Source: an uncultured Bacteroidales bacterium (GTDB lineage Bacteria > Bacteroidota > Bacteroidia > Bacteroidales > Paludibacteraceae). Taken from it: a stretch of 45,092 nt of DNA. The notes beneath the pieces are model-generated. The model worked only from the letters and a program-made list of their open reading frames with translations, was not told where the DNA came from and made no database searches. Positions 26,369-34,953 of the stretch are shown here, piece after piece. The position numbers were made by a program, and so were the translations under genes. The stretch covers positions 1-45,092 of the forward strand of contig ONMV01000010.1 of assembly GCA_900319005.1 (NCBI GenBank), read 5' to 3'. Each line of letters opens with the position of its first letter. Position 1 is the stretch's first letter.

Positions 26369-28018
26369 TTATTTGTACAAATATCGCTTGATGGAGCGTT
26401 TCGGGGTCTTTTCAAACTCCGAAGCCACTAATTCTATAGAGTTAATCTGGCTATACACCGGAAGGGTCTTGTTTACCGCTACGCGGTTCTCTTCCATCTG
26501 TTGAGTCAGACTCTTTGTTCCTAAAAGTTTCTTGCCTTCCGTAGAAGTATCAGGGAAGACCAACGCCACCAGTTTATGATCGCGGTCCAAAACGATGGAC
26601 TCTACAACACCGGGCATGGAGTTCAGTTTGTCCTCCAATTCCTCGGGGTAAATATTCTGTCCCGAAGGACCGAGAATCATGTTCTTTGAACGACCGTGGA
26701 TATAGATATTTCCCTCTTTATCAAGTACTCCGAGGTCACCAGTCCTCATCCATCCATCCTCTGTGAAGGCTGCTTTGGTAGCTTCGGAGTTCTTGTAATA
26801 CCCCTTCATGACGTTGATACCTTTCACTTGAATCTCACCATCCTTGGAGGTAGGATCTTCAGAATCAATACGCACGCGGCACTGCGGCAACTCTTTTCCG
26901 CAACTATGGAACGCATAACGGAACCAGTCTTCATAACTGATAAGCGGTCCGCATTCCGTCATTCCGTATCCCACGCAGTACTGATAATGTATATCGTGCA
27001 GCACTTGCTCTACCTCGCCGTTCAGGGCGGCACCACCGATAATAAGGAATCGTAATCTGCCGCCGAAGATCTTATCCAAACCTTCTTTCACTTTTTTGCG
27101 AACGATGGTCTTGATAATCGGGGTTTGCCAGAGAATCTTCATGGTCGGGGTACTGATCTTTGGCAGTACACCTTTCTTGATGATTTTCTCGATAACCAAA
27201 GGTACCGTCAGGATCATGAATGGTTTCACTTGTGCGAACGCTTTCATGAGCACAGTCGGGGTGGGGGCTTGCGTCAGGAAATACACCTCAGCACCATCGC
27301 ACACCTGATAGAGGAACTCGAACATCAGACCGAACATATGGGCGATAGGCAACATTGAGAGCACTTTATCGCCCGGTTTATGAGGAATACGCTGACAAGC
27401 GAACTCTACGTTTCCGCTCAAGTTCAAATGAGTCAGCATCACGCCTTTCGGATTGCCCGTTGAACCGCTCGTATAATTGATGACTGCTATCTCGTCGAAG
27501 TTATCTGTAGGATAATGTACATCGCTTACCTTCACTCCTTTCGGATATGCCTTTTTGAATGCCTCTTCTGCGCCCTCATAAGCTTTGGAGAATTCCGGCG
27601 TAGCCTCCACGATGTGCATATCGTCCATGAAGATGGTCGCTTTTAGACCCTTCATCTGCTTGGGGTCAATACGCTTCATTACGTTCGGACCTACGTACAA
27701 GAGTACAGCCTCGGAATGGTCCACCAGTGAGTAGATGCCCTCTGCCGTGAAATCCGGCAGGATGCTGACTGTTACCGTACCATACGATTCAACAGCCAGG
27801 AAAAGGAGTCCCCAGTTTGCACAGTTACGACCGCAAAGAGCAATCTTATCGCCCTCCTTAATACCGCACTCGCGCCAAGTGACATGCAATTTTGCAATCT
27901 CTCTCGCTATATCGGCGTAGGTATATTTATGTTCACCATCGAAATCGGTCATCGCCAAATAATTCCATTTGGCGCGTATCGTTTCCTCCAAGTAGGATAA
28001 ATAGTGTTTAGTAGCCAT
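26369..28018 (-). CDS. Long-chain fatty-acid CoA ligase (AMP-binding), copy 2
   Basis: 549 residues. The P-loop NYTSGSTGNPKGVMLTH lies near residue 180, VGYGMTECGPLIS near 325, GWMRTGDLGVLD near 405, and the end is EKTPKRSIKRYLYK. The same domain order and near-identical ends as the gene downstream mark a tandem duplication, but the sequences have diverged widely (for example SWKEL-like and alignment-poor stretches in the N-terminal third), so substrates may differ. It has its own promoter (28037-28067) and terminator. The patatin-like lipase gene upstream in the same direction could supply its fatty acids, an inference. Confidence 0.92.
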   Translation of the reverse strand: MATKHYLSYLEETIRAKWNYLAMTDFDGEHKYTYADIAREIAKLHVTWRECGIKEGDKIALCGRNCANWGLLFLAVESYGTVTVSILPDFTAEGIYSLVDHSEAVLLYVGPNVMKRIDPKQMKGLKATIFMDDMHIVEATPEFSKAYEGAEEAFKKAYPKGVKVSDVHYPTDNFDEIAVINYTSGSTGNPKGVMLTHLNLSGNVEFACQRIPHKPGDKVLSMLPIAHMFGLMFEFLYQVCDGAEVYFLTQAPTPTVLMKAFAQVKPFMILTVPLVIEKIIKKGVLPKISTPTMKILWQTPIIKTIVRKKVKEGLDKIFGGRLRFLIIGGAALNGEVEQVLHDIHYQYCVGYGMTECGPLISYEDWFRYAFHSCGKELPQCRVRIDSEDPTSKDGEIQVKGINVMKGYYKNSEATKAAFTEDGWMRTGDLGVLDKEGNIYIHGRSKNMILGPSGQNIYPEELEDKLNSMPGVVESIVLDRDHKLVALVFPDTSTEGKKLLGTKSLTQQMEENRVAVNKTLPVYSQINSIELVASEFEKTPKRSIKRYLYK

Positions 28019-28036
28019 AAATGTTCAAATTTTTTG

Positions 28037-28067
28037 CAAAATTACAATTTTTTTTTCATATAGCAAA
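28037..28067 (-). promoter_or_regulatory. Promoter of acyl-CoA ligase copy 2
   Basis: Read leftward: TTTG (28067-28064), 19 bases, TAATTTTG (28044-28037). The palindrome is largely lost here. Confidence 0.8.
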
Positions 28068-28133
28068 AGATTTCGCGATTTTTTTTGCCTTTTTTGACGA
28101 ATTATCGATTTTCTTGATATTTTTTTTGAAATC

Positions 28134-28925
28134 TTAAACTTTTTCGTACCTATCTAATGCCTCATTCATGATCTTTTTTCCATCGGCGATGATTTGTTCG
28201 GCTTTGTCAAAATCGAAGGTGTTATAGGCATATTGGCGCATCACAGCGTGTATATCGGGTGGGGTTATTCGGAGTGAGAGAAGGGTATTCTGCTGAATTT
28301 GCATGTCACTCATTCGATCCAGAATACTGAGGAAGTTCAGTTTATGGTCGATAGCGATGCTGTCTTTGCCGCTTATATCCATTGCTACCAAAAGGTCACC
28401 CTCCGTTCGTTCTACTACATGCAGCGGTAATGGGTTTAGAATACCTCCATCTATGAGCACATACTTGCCGATATGTACCGGTTCGAAGAAGAGCGGTATG
28501 CTGATGGACGCGCGTACGGCTTCAAAAAGGCTGCCTGTACGGAAAACCACCTCTTCTGTACTCATTATATCTGACGCAACGATAGTACATGGAATGTTCA
28601 ATTGTTCCATCGGACGATCCGGCACAATGGTCTGTAACTCTTCAATGATGCGTTGTCCTTTTACCAAGCCGTTTCCGCTAAGTAAATTTATATCCATCAT
28701 CCTAAGGATGAGCTGCTTATCCACTCTGAGGAACCATTCTTTGGCTTCTTTGAGTTGTCCTGCGGCGTACATACCAGCGATAATGGAACCCATCGAGCAG
28801 CCTGCTATACTGGTAATCGTATAACCACGCTCCTCAAGGGCTTCAATCGCACCAATATGCGCGAGTCCTCGCGCACCTCCTGAACCAAGGACAAGTGCAA
28901 TGTGCTTATTAGTCGTTGGATTCAA
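28134..28925 (-). CDS. Patatin-like phospholipase (RssA/NTE type)
   Basis: 263 residues. The oxyanion loop GSGGARGLAHIG lies at about 14-25, the nucleophile motif GCSMGS near 43 contains the catalytic Ser, and the dyad Asp is in DGGILNPLP near 174. Family enzymes release fatty acids from phospholipids or lysophospholipids. No membrane helix or signal is seen, so it is probably cytoplasmic. The only usable start is TTG (28925), since an in-frame stop lies four codons upstream and the next Met is inside the active-site motif. It is 20 bases after gcvT, the last gene of the leftward operon. Confidence 0.9.
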   Translation of the reverse strand: MNPTTNKHIALVLGSGGARGLAHIGAIEALEERGYTITSIAGCSMGSIIAGMYAAGQLKEAKEWFLRVDKQLILRMMDINLLSGNGLVKGQRIIEELQTIVPDRPMEQLNIPCTIVASDIMSTEEVVFRTGSLFEAVRASISIPLFFEPVHIGKYVLIDGGILNPLPLHVVERTEGDLLVAMDISGKDSIAIDHKLNFLSILDRMSDMQIQQNTLLSLRITPPDIHAVMRQYAYNTFDFDKAEQIIADGKKIMNEALDRYEKV

Positions 28926-28945
28926 TTGTAAATATCAATTATCAA

Positions 28946-30037
28946 TCAGACCTGCTTAGCCGGTACGAGTTTTTCGCGAATCTTGATATAGATTGTCTCG
29001 CCTTTCTTGGCGTAAGGAGTCTGCACGTATCCCATGCCGATACCCACTTTGGTATTTGGCAACATGATACCGGATGTTACGTTTCCGATGGTTTCACCAG
29101 TCTCGTTGCAGATCTCGTATCCGTTACGCGGGATAGCACGCTCCAAGCATTCGAAATGAACCAGTTTGCGTTTCACGCCTTCTGCTTTCTGTGCTTTGAG
29201 GAAATCGCGGTCGATGAAGTCTTTGGCATCCAGTTTGGTGATCCATCCCAGTCCGGCTTCCAACGGTGAGGTTGTGTCATCTATGTCATGACCGTAGAGG
29301 CAGTACCATTTCTCCAGCCGCAGACTGTCACGTGCCCCCAGGCCTATCGGAGCGAGACCGAAAGGTTTGCCCACTTCGAACAGGGCGTCCCAAATCTGTT
29401 TTCCGTATTCTGCAGGGAAATAGAGTTCAAATCCTCCTGCACCGGTGTAACCGGTATTACTAAGAATAACACCCGGAACGCCCGCAAAACTCCATTCGCG
29501 GAAGGCATAGTAGTCAATTGATTTTAAATCTGCGTCGGTCAGCAGTTGGAGCATCTCGGTTGCTTTCGGACCTTGTACCGCCAACTGACCGTAACGCTCA
29601 GAAGCATTCTCCAATTTCAAATCACAGTTCTCAAATTTCAATTTATAAATCTTATTCACCCATTCCCAGTCTTTGTCGATATTACCGGCATTGACTACCA
29701 TGAGGTACTTGGTGGTGGAATATTTATAGATGATCAGGTCATCTACGATACCGCCTTTTCCGTTAGGCATGCAGGTGTACTGCGCTTTTCCGGCAGGAAT
29801 GACCGAGAGGTCGTTGGTGGTGATGTATTGCAGAAAATCCAAAGCTTTCTCGCCTTTGACCCAGAACTCGCCCATGTGGCTCACATCGAAGACACCTACG
29901 CCCTCCCGAACGATCATGTGTTCCTGATTGATGCCGGTAGGGTATTGGATCGGCATGTTAAAGCCTGCGAACTCTGCCATTTTTGCGCCTAACGCAATGT
30001 GGATATCTGTAAACGGTGTGGTTTTAAGATTTGCCAT
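28946..30037 (-). CDS. gcvT: Aminomethyltransferase, glycine cleavage T protein
   Basis: About 363 residues. It transfers the aminomethyl carbon to tetrahydrofolate in glycine cleavage. [29 protein letters not shown] at the N-terminus, [29 protein letters not shown] and PLEAGLGW are typical. The other glycine-cleavage genes are not adjacent here. An ATG 15 bases upstream (30052) is in frame, but its five residues derive from AT-rich spacer DNA, so I prefer 30037. The segment [16 protein letters not shown] near residue 135 is encoded by 7-base repeats (29613-29647) in a variable region. It follows pepT by 31 bases. Confidence 0.94.
   Translation of the reverse strand: MANLKTTPFTDIHIALGAKMAEFAGFNMPIQYPTGINQEHMIVREGVGVFDVSHMGEFWVKGEKALDFLQYITTNDLSVIPAGKAQYTCMPNGKGGIVDDLIIYKYSTTKYLMVVNAGNIDKDWEWVNKIYKLKFENCDLKLENASERYGQLAVQGPKATEMLQLLTDADLKSIDYYAFREWSFAGVPGVILSNTGYTGAGGFELYFPAEYGKQIWDALFEVGKPFGLAPIGLGARDSLRLEKWYCLYGHDIDDTTSPLEAGLGWITKLDAKDFIDRDFLKAQKAEGVKRKLVHFECLERAIPRNGYEICNETGETIGNVTSGIMLPNTKVGIGMGYVQTPYAKKGETIYIKIREKLVPAKQV
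29613..29647. repeat. Five 7-base units inside gcvT
   Basis: AATTTCA, AATCACA, GTTCTCA, AATTTCA, ATTTATA on the plus strand. They encode the [14 protein letters not shown] segment without breaking the frame. Confidence 0.78.
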
Positions 30038-30068
30038 TTGATCATTTACCATTTTATCAATTATTTAA

Positions 30069-31247
30069 TTATTTAACCATTTGAATAATTTGCAAGATCA
30101 CTTCCATCGCTTTTATCATCGATGGAATCGGGAGATATTCGTAGCGGCTGTGGAAGTTCTCTCCTCCGGCGAAGATATTCGGGCAGGGTAGTCCTTCGAA
30201 AGACAGGCGAGCTCCATCTGTACCGCCACGAATCGGTTTGACGTTCGGGGTCACGTTGACAGCTTTCATAGCGTCTATGACGAGGTCAATGATGTGCATG
30301 ACGGGTTCGATTTTCTCGCGCATGTTATAGTATTGATCGCGCAATTCGATCTCCGCCGTACCCTCTCCGTACTTGGTGTTCATTGCTTCCACCATCTGTA
30401 TCATCGCTTGTTTGCGTGCCTCAAAACGATTCCGGTCATGGTCTCGGATGATATAAGAGAGCGTCGTTTCTTCTACAGTACCGTTGATGCCTACCAGATG
30501 GAAGAAACCCTGATAGCCTTGTGTGTGTTCCGGTGTCTCGCTGCGAGGAATCATTGCGATGATCTGATGAGCGATGCGCATGGAGTTGTGCATCTTGTGG
30601 TACGCATAACCCGGGTGGACATTCAATCCATGAATCTTGATTTTACAAGCCGCGGCATTGAAGTTCTCGAACTCCAGTTCGCCGATAGTACCCCCATCCA
30701 TTGTGTACGCAAAATCCGCTCCGAAAGCATTGACATCAAAATGGTCTGCTCCTTGACCGATCTCTTCGTCCGGCGTAAAGGCGATGCGTATTTTGCCGTG
30801 TGGAATCTCGGGGTGTTGAATGAGGAACTCGCACGCCGTCACTATCTCCGCAATTCCGGCTTTGTCATCAGCCCCCAGGAGGGTAGTCTCGTCCGTCACG
30901 ATCACATCCTGACCGGCATACCGAGGGTCGATGTATTCTCGTTCTTCGGCTTTGACGATGGATGCCTTCACATGTTTGCCGCTTGCATCCGGAGAGGTGT
31001 CCATATGGGCAATGAATCCCACCACAGGAATCTGACAACTGCGATCAGAAGGCTGATTGCTCTCCAGAGTAGCCATGATGTACCCGTTTTCGTCCAACCT
31101 TACCTCGCTCAGACCGATGGATTTCAATTCCTCCGCCAAGTATTTGGCGAACTCTATCTGACCGGGTGTAGAGGGTGTCAAACCGGTGTTCTCATCACTC
31201 GTAGTGCAGAATGATACGTATTTTAAGAAACGATCAACGATCTCCAT
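30069..31247 (-). CDS. pepT: Peptidase T (tripeptide aminopeptidase)
   Basis: 392 residues, M20 family. It removes the N-terminal residue of tripeptides using two zinc ions. Metal-ligand and catalytic motifs are AHMDTSPD near residue 77, [12 protein letters not shown] near 143, [14 protein letters not shown] near 176, TMDGG, and the C-terminal [15 protein letters not shown]. The start ATG shares one base with the stop of the lipoprotein gene (TAATG) and follows GGAGGT, one of the few good ribosome sites here. It is in the middle of a five-gene leftward operon. Confidence 0.95.
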   Translation of the reverse strand: MEIVDRFLKYVSFCTTSDENTGLTPSTPGQIEFAKYLAEELKSIGLSEVRLDENGYIMATLESNQPSDRSCQIPVVGFIAHMDTSPDASGKHVKASIVKAEEREYIDPRYAGQDVIVTDETTLLGADDKAGIAEIVTACEFLIQHPEIPHGKIRIAFTPDEEIGQGADHFDVNAFGADFAYTMDGGTIGELEFENFNAAACKIKIHGLNVHPGYAYHKMHNSMRIAHQIIAMIPRSETPEHTQGYQGFFHLVGINGTVEETTLSYIIRDHDRNRFEARKQAMIQMVEAMNTKYGEGTAEIELRDQYYNMREKIEPVMHIIDLVIDAMKAVNVTPNVKPIRGGTDGARLSFEGLPCPNIFAGGENFHSRYEYLPIPSMIKAMEVILQIIQMVK

Positions 31248-31783
31248 TATTTACCTCCGAAAAGACTGAGAAGATTACTGATGGAGCCTGCGTATTGCGC
31301 AGCGGTGTTAGCGTACTGAGCAGCCTGGTTAGCGGTGTTCTGAGCTTGTGAGCTGACGTTCTTAACGGTTTCAGTGTTCTTGATCATGTCCACCAGACTG
31401 TTGGTGACCGTGTTCACGTTGTTCTGCGTAACCAGACCGAGAGATGATGCGATCATACCTTTGCCGAACTCGGTCAGGTAACTCTTGTCTTTGTAGTTTT
31501 CTTTGAGTCCCTCGCAGTTGGAAATCAGAGCCATGGTGTTCATGATGTTCTGCAGGTTCTTGTAATCGTACTTACCATCCGCTTTGTACTGGTTGTAGAG
31601 GGCTAACATTGCGTTTCCCGCTCCCTGACCTGCTCCCATAGCAGCGTTGGTTCCAGTCTGAACGGTAGTTGTGGCAGCCGGAGCAGGCTGATTGTTGTTT
31701 TGTACGTTACTCGAAGTGCTGTTTTGCATAAAGCCGCAACCTGCCATCATGATAGCGGTTGCAAAAAGAATGATTTTTTTCAT
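31247..31783 (-). CDS. Small predicted lipoprotein of unknown function
   Basis: 178 residues. The signal [16 protein letters not shown] ends in a lipobox with Cys16, so a membrane lipoprotein is predicted. A low-complexity Asn/Gln/Ala/Thr stretch follows (residues 20-55), then a helical domain including [16 protein letters not shown] near residue 90, and a C-terminal Ala/Gln-rich region ([20 protein letters not shown]) that could be a coiled coil or an amphipathic helix. I cannot assign a family. It overlaps the upstream dehydrogenase by four bases (ATGA) and pepT by one base, so it is fixed in this operon. Confidence 0.8.
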   Translation of the reverse strand: MKKIILFATAIMMAGCGFMQNSTSSNVQNNNQPAPAATTTVQTGTNAAMGAGQGAGNAMLALYNQYKADGKYDYKNLQNIMNTMALISNCEGLKENYKDKSYLTEFGKGMIASSLGLVTQNNVNTVTNSLVDMIKNTETVKNVSSQAQNTANQAAQYANTAAQYAGSISNLLSLFGGK

Positions 31784-32706
31784 AATACTATATTCATTTT
31801 GTTTATGTTATTGTTAATAAAGGCAAGAATATTGTCTGTCACGTTCTCGCACATAGCGATGCGTCCTTCCCAAGTACCTGTTCCGGTATGAGGGGAGAGA
31901 ACAACGTTAGGCAGCGTCATCAGTTCCGCCGATATCTGCGGTTCGAACTCATACACATCGAGTGCTGCACCGGTGATGATACCGCTCTTGAGTGCTTCGA
32001 CGAGCGCTTCCTCGTTTACGTGCGCACCGCGCGCAGTATTAATGAGGTAAGCGCTGCGTTTCATCATCCCTAATTCCGGTTTGCCGATTATATGATGCAC
32101 TTCCGGCGTGTAGGGTAGGTTCAGACTCAGGAAATCGCTGTCTTGCAGCAATGTCTGAAAATCTACGTATTGCGCTTGTACTCCTTCGTTCTTTAACTCG
32201 TTAACCCGTTCAGTCGTTAACTCGTGCCGGTTATGATAAATGATCCTCATCCCGCTTGCAGCAGCACGGCGAGCCAAAGCCTGGCCGATACGACCCATAC
32301 CAAGAATTCCCAAAGTCTTGCCGTAAAGGGAGTGACTCAGGTTCCGCATAACTCCGAATTGCGCTTTACCCTGCCGCACCATGCGGTCGAACTCGCTTAC
32401 GCGCCGCGCTACATCGATCATTAGCGCAAAAGCCAACTCAGCGGTTGGCTCTATCACCGGTTGGGGTGTGTTTGTTACACGGATACTACGCTCTTTACAT
32501 GCCTCCAGATTGATGTTGTTGTACCCTGCGCCGAAATTAGCAATCAATCGCAACTTTGGCATCGCCTCAATCATCTCACGTGGTACCTTCACATCGAACG
32601 TACTGATCAACACCTCCGCTTCTTCAAACGGGGCGTAAAGCCGGTGTCCGGCTAAACGTGTAAAGCCCTCTAAAGGCAATTCTGTGGTAAAAGCAATCTG
32701 CATCAT
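31780..32706 (-). CDS. D-2-hydroxyacid dehydrogenase
   Basis: 308 residues, NAD(P)-dependent, reducing 2-keto acids such as glyoxylate, hydroxypyruvate or pyruvate. The dinucleotide motif is GILGMGRIGQALARRAA near residue 147. The catalytic Arg is in INTARGAH, the Glu in DVYEFEPQ, and the His in LSPHTGTGTWEGR. ELTTERVNELKNEG near residue 170 is encoded by an 8-base repeat array (32185-32224), just after the nucleotide-binding strand. Two ATGs (32706 and 32703) are adjacent; AAAGGA precedes both. It is the first gene of the operon that includes the lipoprotein, pepT, gcvT and the patatin gene. Confidence 0.9.
   Translation of the reverse strand: MMQIAFTTELPLEGFTRLAGHRLYAPFEEAEVLISTFDVKVPREMIEAMPKLRLIANFGAGYNNINLEACKERSIRVTNTPQPVIEPTAELAFALMIDVARRVSEFDRMVRQGKAQFGVMRNLSHSLYGKTLGILGMGRIGQALARRAAASGMRIIYHNRHELTTERVNELKNEGVQAQYVDFQTLLQDSDFLSLNLPYTPEVHHIIGKPELGMMKRSAYLINTARGAHVNEEALVEALKSGIITGAALDVYEFEPQISAELMTLPNVVLSPHTGTGTWEGRIAMCENVTDNILAFINNNINKMNIVL
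32185..32224. repeat. Five 8-base units inside the D-2-hydroxyacid dehydrogenase gene
   Basis: TTCGTTCT, TTAACTCG, TTAACCCG, TTCAGTCG, TTAACTCG on the plus strand. They encode most of the ELTTERVNELKNEG loop. Confidence 0.78.
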
Positions 32707-32722
32707 TTATCCTTTGCGGCTG

Positions 32723-32754
32723 CAAAGGTACTAAAAAAATTGCATATATGCAAG
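32723..32754 (-). promoter_or_regulatory. Promoter of the D-2-hydroxyacid dehydrogenase operon
   Basis: Read leftward: CTTG (32754-32751), 20 bases, TACCTTTG (32730-32723), with the exact TTGCATATATGCAA palindrome. Confidence 0.88.
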
Positions 32755-32798
32755 GATTTGGGCATTTTTCCTAAAATTTTATAAAAATCTTCCCAAAA

Positions 32799-32829
32799 TT
32801 TGCATATGTCAAAAAATATTGTATACTTG
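32799..32829 (+). promoter_or_regulatory. Near-consensus promoter facing a gene-free stretch
   Basis: TTTG (32799-32802), 19 bases, TATACTTG (one mismatch to TANNTTTG). No gene starts for 230 bases downstream; a tandem repeat and then the EamA promoter follow. It could drive a short untranslated RNA. Confidence 0.45.
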
Positions 32830-32916
32830 CAGTGGATTCCTAAATAATCAATTCACATTATTAGAAAAAACCAGTGAGATAATGCTGAGTATATGATGAG
32901 CATTATTGAGCATATA

Positions 32917-32971
32917 TTGAAACCAGGTGAAAACCAGGTTGAAACCAGGTTGAAACCATGTGGAAACCAAG
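32917..32971. repeat. Five tandem 11-base units upstream of the EamA gene
   Basis: TTGAAACCAGG, TGAAAACCAGG, TTGAAACCAGG, TTGAAACCATG, TGGAAACCAAG. The period is about one DNA helical turn, so proteins bound to it would line up on one face. It ends 41 bases before the EamA promoter. Confidence 0.85.
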
Positions 32972-33012
32972 TGGCGAAAATTATAATCTATTCTGAAAAA
33001 AATCCCTGAACG

Positions 33013-33044
33013 CTTGCATATATGCAAATTTTGTAGTACCTTTG
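33013..33044 (+). promoter_or_regulatory. Promoter of the EamA transporter gene
   Basis: CTTG (33013-33016), 20 bases, TACCTTTG (33037-33044), with the exact TTGCATATATGCAA palindrome. Confidence 0.88.
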
Positions 33045-33059
33045 CAGCCGTTTTGCTAA

Positions 33060-34022
33060 ATGCCAATTATGATTATTGAAAAGAAAAATACGCAAATTAT
33101 CGCTGTCATCGCGTTGGTGGTGTCGATGATTTTTTGGTCCATCAGCGGTATCGCTATCAAACAGGCTTTGACCATACTGCCTCCACTAACGCTGATTGTG
33201 ATGCGATTTACACCCTCCGTGCTGCTGATGTTAGTTATCGGTCTAATGTGCCGTAAGAGCGAACTGTTTTCGTTGCAGCGTGTGAGTAGGCGTGACCTGC
33301 CTCTTTTTATCGCTGCGGGTTTCTGTCAGCCGTTCTTGTACTATCTGTTGGAGGTGTTCTCGTATAGTGCACTCAACAGTCCGACCATCGCCGAGGCATT
33401 GTTGTCCACTTCACCGCTTTTGGCACCTCTGTTTGCCGCTGTTTTGTTGCGCGAACGTGTCACGCGCAATAATATAATAGGTGTTCTCATTTCTACGATC
33501 GGTATGTTGTTGTTGATACTCGTGGGTAGCAGCGATTTTGCAATAGGCAGTTACTGGGGTGTTTTGCTGGCATTTGCTGCGGTATCAGCAGCCATCATGG
33601 ATACGATTCTCATGCGCAAGATTCCGGACAGATACAACCCACTGACCATCATTTTTTATGCCCAGACAGTGAGCCTGCTGTTCTTCTATCCCCTTTGGTG
33701 GTGGAAGGAGGGAGGAAGTGATTTTCGATTTTTGATTTTCGATGAACGATTTTCGAATTACGAATTATTGACTGCGCTGGGTTGTGTGGCTTATCTGACG
33801 GTTTTTGCAAGCGTGATTGCTTTCATTCTCTTCTGCTATGCATTGCGCAGAGTGGGTGTGACTCAAGCCAATGCCTTCAATAATATCCGTCCAGCTTTCA
33901 CGGCATTATGGATGTTACTCTTTTTCGGTGAACAAATGCCTGTAGCGAAGTGGATCGGTATGGTTTTGATCATTTTGGGCTTGTTTGTATGCCAAAAGCA
34001 AGAAAAATTAAAAAAATATTAA
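33060..34022 (+). CDS. EamA-family (drug/metabolite transporter) membrane protein
   Basis: 320 residues with about ten membrane segments in two EamA halves. The first begins IIAVIALVVSMIFWSISGIAIKQ with the typical PPLTLIVMRF after it; the second half starts near SYWGVLLAFAAVSAAIMD and closes with RPAFTALWMLLFFGE. Family members export metabolites or amino acids; the substrate is unknown. A loop near residues 222-237 (SDFRFLIFDERFSNYE) is encoded by seven 7-base repeats. The start may be 33060 or the ATG at 33069, both shortly after the promoter. It precedes the 5-alpha-reductase gene but has its own promoter. Confidence 0.9.
   Translation: MPIMIIEKKNTQIIAVIALVVSMIFWSISGIAIKQALTILPPLTLIVMRFTPSVLLMLVIGLMCRKSELFSLQRVSRRDLPLFIAAGFCQPFLYYLLEVFSYSALNSPTIAEALLSTSPLLAPLFAAVLLRERVTRNNIIGVLISTIGMLLLILVGSSDFAIGSYWGVLLAFAAVSAAIMDTILMRKIPDRYNPLTIIFYAQTVSLLFFYPLWWWKEGGSDFRFLIFDERFSNYELLTALGCVAYLTVFASVIAFILFCYALRRVGVTQANAFNNIRPAFTALWMLLFFGEQMPVAKWIGMVLIILGLFVCQKQEKLKKY
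33720..33768. repeat. Seven 7-base units inside the EamA gene
   Basis: GATTTTC, GATTTTT, GATTTTC, GATGAAC, GATTTTC, GAATTAC, GAATTAT. They encode a charged loop between membrane segments. Confidence 0.88.
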
Positions 34023-34028
34023 CATTTA

Positions 34029-34060
34029 TTTGCATATACGAATTATTATTCGTACCTTTG
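34029..34060 (+). promoter_or_regulatory. Promoter of the 5-alpha-reductase/OYE/SDR unit
   Basis: TTTG (34029-34032), 20 bases, TACCTTTG (34053-34060). It overlaps the end of the EamA spacer and is the only promoter seen for the next three genes. Confidence 0.85.
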
Positions 34061-34084
34061 TGCGTTTTTTAACAAACAATCAAT

Positions 34085-34900
34085 ATGGACTATTTGAATA
34101 CCTCTTTCGGCGATTTGCTGTTTATCATGTTTTTGATCGGCTTAGTCGTCTTTGTGTCACTTTATTTCGTGGACGCGGGTTACGGTAAGATGCGTTCGGA
34201 GAAATGGGGTCCGTCAATGAATAACAAGGCGGGATGGTTGCTCATGGAGTGCCCGGTCTTTTTTGTGGTTTGGTATGAGTATTTCAAGGCGTTGGGAGGT
34301 CCAGATCCCGTAGTATCAGAGGCAGTGAAGAATGCACCGTACTGGTTGTTCTTCCTGTTCTTTGAGTTCCACTATTTCCAGCGGTCTTTCATCTTCCCGT
34401 TCCTGCTGAAAGGAAAGAGCAAGATGCCATTTGCAATCATGATCATGTCAGTAGCCTGGAACTTGATTAACGGATACATACAGGGCTATTTTCTGTTCCA
34501 TATAGCGCCGAGTGATCCGTATTACTCGCAGTTATATAGTTCAGCATGGCTCACCGATCCGCGTTTCATCATCGGAACGGTAATCTTCTTTACAGGATGG
34601 ATTATTAACATGCATTCCGATTACGTAATCCGTCATTTGCGCAAACCCGGAGACACTAATCATTACCTTCCGAAAAAAGGCATGTACCGGTTTGTAACGA
34701 GTGCCAACTATCTGGGGGAGATCACCGAATGGTTTGGTTTTGCGATCCTCACATGGTCGTTTGCGGGATTGTTGTTCTTCTGGTTCAGTTGCTGCAACCT
34801 CGTACCTCGTGCCAACTCGATATATCATAAGTACGAGGAGGAATTCCCGAACGAGTTCGACCGAAAGAAACTGAAACGAATCATTCCGTTTATTTATTAG
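34085..34900 (+). CDS. Steroid 5-alpha-reductase family membrane enzyme (SRD5A-like)
   Basis: 271 residues with about six to seven membrane segments. It resembles vertebrate SRD5A1/SRD5A2 as I recall them: INMHSDYVIRHLRKPGD (174-190) against INIHSDYILRQLRKPGE, SANYLGEITEW (206-216) against GANFLGEIIEW, and the ending RIIPFIY against ALIPFIF. The catalytic pair has counterparts in E55 (LLMECPVFF) and Y97 (EFHYFQRSF). Family enzymes use NADPH to reduce the delta4 double bond of 3-ketosteroids. The length is near 254-260 in vertebrates. It is first in a promoter-led unit with an OYE and an SDR. Steroid or bile-acid substrate is inferred; a native isoprenoid-type substrate remains possible. Confidence 0.88.
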   Translation: MDYLNTSFGDLLFIMFLIGLVVFVSLYFVDAGYGKMRSEKWGPSMNNKAGWLLMECPVFFVVWYEYFKALGGPDPVVSEAVKNAPYWLFFLFFEFHYFQRSFIFPFLLKGKSKMPFAIMIMSVAWNLINGYIQGYFLFHIAPSDPYYSQLYSSAWLTDPRFIIGTVIFFTGWIINMHSDYVIRHLRKPGDTNHYLPKKGMYRFVTSANYLGEITEWFGFAILTWSFAGLLFFWFSCCNLVPRANSIYHKYEEEFPNEFDRKKLKRIIPFIY

Positions 34901-34953
34901 TCTTGATCTCGTGATCTTTAGCCTCGTGATTCCGAAATAAATATCAATCATCA

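Noticed and set aside
30294-31214. 306-residue open frame opposite pepT
   Set aside because: Shadow frame of pepT; no motifs and no promoter.
32917-32971. Possible CRISPR array
   Set aside because: Units are 11 bases with no spacers, and no cas genes are present.
32848-33066. Minus-strand frame across the 11-base repeats
   Set aside because: Its Trp/Phe/Gln-rich repeat is just translation of the tandem DNA, and it runs through the EamA promoter.
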